Origin: an uncultured Alistipes sp.
Lineage (GTDB): Bacteria > Bacteroidota > Bacteroidia > Bacteroidales > Rikenellaceae
Length of the DNA: 64,000 nucleotides
NCBI GenBank assembly: GCA_937911745.1
Contig: CALDPX010000007.1
Location: 3,298 to 67,297, forward strand
Direction: 5' to 3'
Both the position numbers and the translations under genes were made by a program. Position 1 is the stretch's first letter, and each line of letters begins with the position of its first letter. A model generated the notes under the pieces. That model saw only the letters and a program-made list of their open reading frames with translations, was not told the origin of the DNA and made no database searches. This document shows positions 61,210 through 64,000 of the stretch, piece after piece.

Positions 61210-62541
61210 ATGAATTTTAACGACACCATAGTAGCACCCGCCACCCCCTCGGGAGGCGCCATAGCCATAGTTCGCATAGAGGGCGAAAGGGCGTTGGAAA
61301 TTGCCGACAAACTCTTCCGCAGCCCCAAAAAAGGGGTAAAACTCAGCGATATGAAGGGATATTCGATGACCTATGGATACATTTATGATGGCGAGCGCAG
61401 AGTGGATGACGTGGTGGTGGCACTATTTCGAGCCCCGAATAGTTATACGGGTGGCGATATGGTCGAGGTGTCGTGTCACGGGTCGGCATATATCGTGGGC
61501 GAAATCGTAAGGCTTGCCATAGCAGAAGGCGCACGCGCTGCCACAGCAGGCGAATTTACAAAACGCGCATTCTTGGCAGGCAAGATGGACCTCTCGCAAG
61601 CCGAGGCGGTTGCCGACATAATTGCTGCCGAAAATAGAGCCGCCCTAACTCTTGCAGACACCCAGCTGAGGGGCGCATATTCAGCCTCGCTCGCTACGCT
61701 GAGGGCTGAACTCGTTAGACTCGCCTCACTCTTGGAGTTGGAGTTGGATTTCTCGGAGGAGGATGTGGAGTTTGCCAACCGCTCGGAGCTGACCGCACTA
61801 CTCAATACGATTGACACTGAGATAGAACGCCTTGCGAACTCTTTCATGGTAGGCAACGCCATAAAAAAGGGTGTTGCGGTGGCTATCGTGGGCAAGCCCA
61901 ATGTAGGCAAGAGTACCCTTCTAAACCGCATTGTGGGCGATGAGAGGGCTATGGTTAGCGATATTGCTGGTACCACGCGCGACACAATTGAGGAGAATGT
62001 TACGATAGACGGCGTCAGATTTCGCTTTGTCGATACCGCGGGTCTGCACCAAACGGGCGACAGGCTCGAAAATATGGGCATAGAACGTACTCATAGGGCA
62101 GTCGGCGAGGCTCAAATTATAGTGCAACTGTGCGAGAAGCCCGAAGAGGATGTCGTGACCACCACCCCCGAACAACACCTGCTGAGGGTAATCAATAAAT
62201 GCGACTGCCACACCGCCCCCACCCCCGAAGGCTGGATAGCCATCTCGGCAAAATATGGCGATGGAGTAGATACACTACTGAGAACTATTCGTGCGGCTGT
62301 GAATACTGAGGATGTTATGAGGGGCGAGACGGTGGTCTCCAATAGCCGCCACTACGAGGCACTCCTTAGGGCTCAGGAGGCACTGCACCGCTCGCGCGAG
62401 GCACTCTCTATGGGAATCTCTACCGACCTTGTGGCACAAGACATTCGCGAGGTCTTGGGTGCCATCGGCGAAATCACGGGCGAAGTCACCACCACCGACC
62501 TCCTTTCAGAAATTTTCTCCAAATTCTGCATCGGTAAATAA
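61210..62541 (+). CDS. mnmE: tRNA modification GTPase MnmE
   Basis: 443 residues. Formyl-THF-binding N-domain (IVAPATPSGGAIAIVRIEG, SCHGSAYIVGEIVRLA). G domain with GKPNVGKS, GTTRDT, DTAG and NKCD. The conserved C-terminal FCIGK carries the catalytic-site Cys. Makes cmnm5U34 with MnmG. Its 3' end is a plausible integration site for the element that follows. Confidence 0.97.
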   Translation: MNFNDTIVAPATPSGGAIAIVRIEGERALEIADKLFRSPKKGVKLSDMKGYSMTYGYIYDGERRVDDVVVALFRAPNSYTGGDMVEVSCHGSAYIVGEIVRLAIAEGARAATAGEFTKRAFLAGKMDLSQAEAVADIIAAENRAALTLADTQLRGAYSASLATLRAELVRLASLLELELDFSEEDVEFANRSELTALLNTIDTEIERLANSFMVGNAIKKGVAVAIVGKPNVGKSTLLNRIVGDERAMVSDIAGTTRDTIEENVTIDGVRFRFVDTAGLHQTGDRLENMGIERTHRAVGEAQIIVQLCEKPEEDVVTTTPEQHLLRVINKCDCHTAPTPEGWIAISAKYGDGVDTLLRTIRAAVNTEDVMRGETVVSNSRHYEALLRAQEALHRSREALSMGISTDLVAQDIREVLGAIGEITGEVTTTDLLSEIFSKFCIGK

Positions 62542-62845
62542 CCCTTTGTAACACGCTGAATATCAACAAGTTATTACTTATATAAATAGAAAGTAAAATT
62601 AAGTAGATTTACATATTAAATGGTTGATAATTAACACTTTAAGGATTTTGCAAAATATTGCAAAATCCTATTTTTTCGCCCTATTTCACCCCCAAAGTGA
62701 TAATTTGTGCTAAAAACAAGTCGCTCTCTCAGGGCCTTACAACGAGGGTAAAAAATTAAGTTGATACTCTACCGATACTCATTTTTCAGGGTGTTTACTA
62801 TGCGTTATATTTATTGAGTCGTTCAACCAAATGATTTAATAAAAT
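62542..62845. other. spacer between mnmE and integrative element
   Basis: A/T-rich (clearly above the neighbouring genes). It contains the mnmE terminator and a GATACTC direct repeat (about 62763-62780). A weak TATATTTA near 62806 might serve the helix-turn-helix gene. No gene seen. Confidence 0.55.
62642..62676 (+). terminator. terminator after mnmE
   Basis: AGGATTTTGCAA (62642-62653) pairs with TTGCAAAATCCT (62658-62669), then ATTTTTT. Confidence 0.9.
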
Positions 62846-63436
62846 ATGACAAAAATTACACAACCAAAACGAGGTCTTCCTCCACTCGATTTGAGGGCGC
62901 AAGACCACTACGAAGAGTTGCTAACGGTAAGCGACGCGGCTCAACTTTCAGGATTCTCGAAGCAGTTTATTTATCAACAACTCAAATCTAACACTCTGCG
63001 TTTCTGCTTATTAAGCGACATCAGATATATCAAGTATCGTCATCTACGAGCGTGGTTTGCAAAACTCCCAACGAACAAAGATTGTCCACTTTGCCCGGCC
63101 TCATTTTCTCTTGCAGGGCTGTTGAATTATACTAAAATGGGGCGTTGTTGGGTGTTGCGTTTTGTCGAAAGATACAACATTCGCTCCTATTATTTGGGCA
63201 ATTCTCGTCGCTTTAATTATCAAGATTGTATTGCGGCGTGGGCTATTGAGCAAACCGTAAATCCGAAATGGATAACAATAGAAAAAGCGGTAGAAGAATA
63301 TGTGATAGAGAGTGATATTCTACTTTCTGCTACAGCAAGTAAGAGAGTTCGCATCAAATGTAAAGATGCAAAAGTATTGGTAAATGTGAAGGATGTCAAA
63401 CAGTTAAAAGAATTGAAGCAATGGGAAGAGTTGTAA
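62846..63436 (+). CDS. helix-turn-helix (excisionase-like) protein of an integrative element
   Basis: 196 residues in what look like two tandem MerR/excisionase-type segments. The first is LLTVSDAAQLSGFSKQFIYQQLKSNTLRFCLLSDIRYIKYRHLRAWF. The second is FSLAGLLNYTKMGRCWVLRFVERYNIRSYYLGNSRRFNYQDCIAAW. The ~45-residue tail is lysine/valine-rich. It overlaps the recombinase gene by 16 bases, the usual arrangement for a regulator/directionality factor of a Bacteroidota mobile element. A/T-rich relative to the chromosome genes before it. Confidence 0.72.
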   Translation: MTKITQPKRGLPPLDLRAQDHYEELLTVSDAAQLSGFSKQFIYQQLKSNTLRFCLLSDIRYIKYRHLRAWFAKLPTNKDCPLCPASFSLAGLLNYTKMGRCWVLRFVERYNIRSYYLGNSRRFNYQDCIAAWAIEQTVNPKWITIEKAVEEYVIESDILLSATASKRVRIKCKDAKVLVNVKDVKQLKELKQWEEL

Positions 63437-64000
63437 TCCGCACAAAGAAAAAGTGCCACGGAACGATGCTGTCAGTCTATCTTGAATTCTGTCCTCCATT
63501 TACTGACAATAGTGGCAAGCAAGTACGTTATGAGTTTCTCGATCTTGAAAAGTACACGACACCCGCAAACGAGGCTCAACAAAAGTTCAACGCCACCATA
63601 GATGATATTGCCGATGCGATTCGTTGCGAGCGATATATCAGCCTTATTAATAAAGATTACGAGTTCCTATCCAAAAGGCGAATCAATGAAGATTTCTTGG
63701 AATATTTCCACCGCAATATCGTGTATCGTGGCATTAAGTTCAAAGTCAGCCTAAAATATCTACACAGATTCTGTAAGAGCAAATGTAGTTTTAAGGATGT
63801 AACGGTGAGTTTCTGTGAACGATTCAAAGGTTTTCTCACCAATACAAAAGGACTACATAGACGAGCAAAGTTGAGTCAGAATACTGCCTCGGCATACTTT
63901 AATGCGTTTATGAGCATCGTGAATCTCGCCCATCAAGACGGCATCATAAAGACAGATATAAACGCCAAGATATCTCGCATACATTGGAAACACGACACCG
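63421..64000 (+). CDS. tyrosine recombinase (phage integrase SAM-like), N-terminal part
   Basis: 193 codons from the ATG at 63421 are open to the window edge. MGRVVIRTKKKCHGTMLSVYLEF is an arm-binding-type strand region; KYTTPANEAQQKFNATIDDIADAIRCERYI is the linker; SLKYLHRFCKSKCSF, VSFCERFKGFL and LSQNTASAYFNAFMSIVNLAHQDGII form the SAM-like core-binding domain. The catalytic R...HxxR...Y domain lies outside. Similar to integrases of Bacteroidota conjugative/mobilisable elements. Confidence 0.85.
   Translation, partial: MGRVVIRTKKKCHGTMLSVYLEFCPPFTDNSGKQVRYEFLDLEKYTTPANEAQQKFNATIDDIADAIRCERYISLINKDYEFLSKRRINEDFLEYFHRNIVYRGIKFKVSLKYLHRFCKSKCSFKDVTVSFCERFKGFLTNTKGLHRRAKLSQNTASAYFNAFMSIVNLAHQDGIIKTDINAKISRIHWKHDT

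Overview
The window is a chromosomal segment of a Bacteroidota genome, order Bacteroidales. Three things support this. Most transcription starts are preceded by the phylum's TTTG / TAnnTTTG promoter pair with no Shine-Dalgarno signal. The window carries Bacteroidota-typical genes: Rho with a large disordered insert, nusB-DUF1573-yajC, a sigma-54 activator followed by lptE and secG, parA-parB-DUF5683-lytic transglycosylase, a CCDC81-type HU protein, GLPGLI, DUF4954 and DUF4923. Intergenic regions hold short arrays of the ATTCTCA / CCCATATCTC kind. Tryptophanase (indole formation), peptide uptake (OPT and POT transporters, peptidase T, C1 peptidase) and serine dehydratase suggest a gut amino-acid/peptide fermenter, perhaps an Alistipes-like Rikenellaceae member; the family-level placement is inference.

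Layout: 1-1.2 kb, miaA (cut by the window edge) behind a pRiA4b ORF-3-like gene. 1.7-1.9 kb, a probable 6S-like RNA with its own promoter and terminator. 1.9-3.3 kb, a secreted protein, a CD225/dispanin protein and a DUF2752 protein. 3.6-6.3 kb, rho and an S1/P1 nuclease, then tRNA-Gly(CCC). 6.8-9.8 kb, a lipoprotein, a decayed thioesterase fragment, a frameshifted membrane protein, an intact thioesterase and a threonylcarbamoyl-AMP synthase gene. 9.9-16.2 kb, yebC, an arginine decarboxylase-like gene, an HU-domain membrane protein and the sigma-54 activator-lptE-TPR-like-secG cluster. 16.3-22.5 kb, a Sel1-repeat protein, a PAP2-like protein, rpoN and asnS. 22.6-29.3 kb, DUF4954, tnaA, a GH2-like protein that lost its acid/base, rlmH and a serine hydrolase. 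29.4-41 kb, dsbD, OPT, pepT, DUF4923, C1 peptidase, sdaA and lon. 41-52.2 kb, a branching enzyme, POT, a TonB-receptor/GLPGLI pair, and an MBL hydrolase with a B12/radical-SAM protein; then tRNA-Pro(CGG). 52.9-56.8 kb, nusB-DUF1573-yajC and argF-CPBP protease. 57-62.5 kb, parA-parB-DUF5683-mltD-mnmE. 62.8 kb to the end, the left end of an integrative element (helix-turn-helix gene and tyrosine recombinase) directly behind mnmE.

The most interesting non-coding signal is a dispersed structured element present in at least five hairpin-forming copies plus one half copy (9108, 10657, 20854 half, 20972, 38548, 52713). Its outer and inner stems covary between copies, and its two wobble pairs are wobbles only when read in one orientation, which suggests selection or origin at the RNA level. 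Four further intergenic repeat families, and a multi-branched palindrome behind tRNA-Pro, accompany it.
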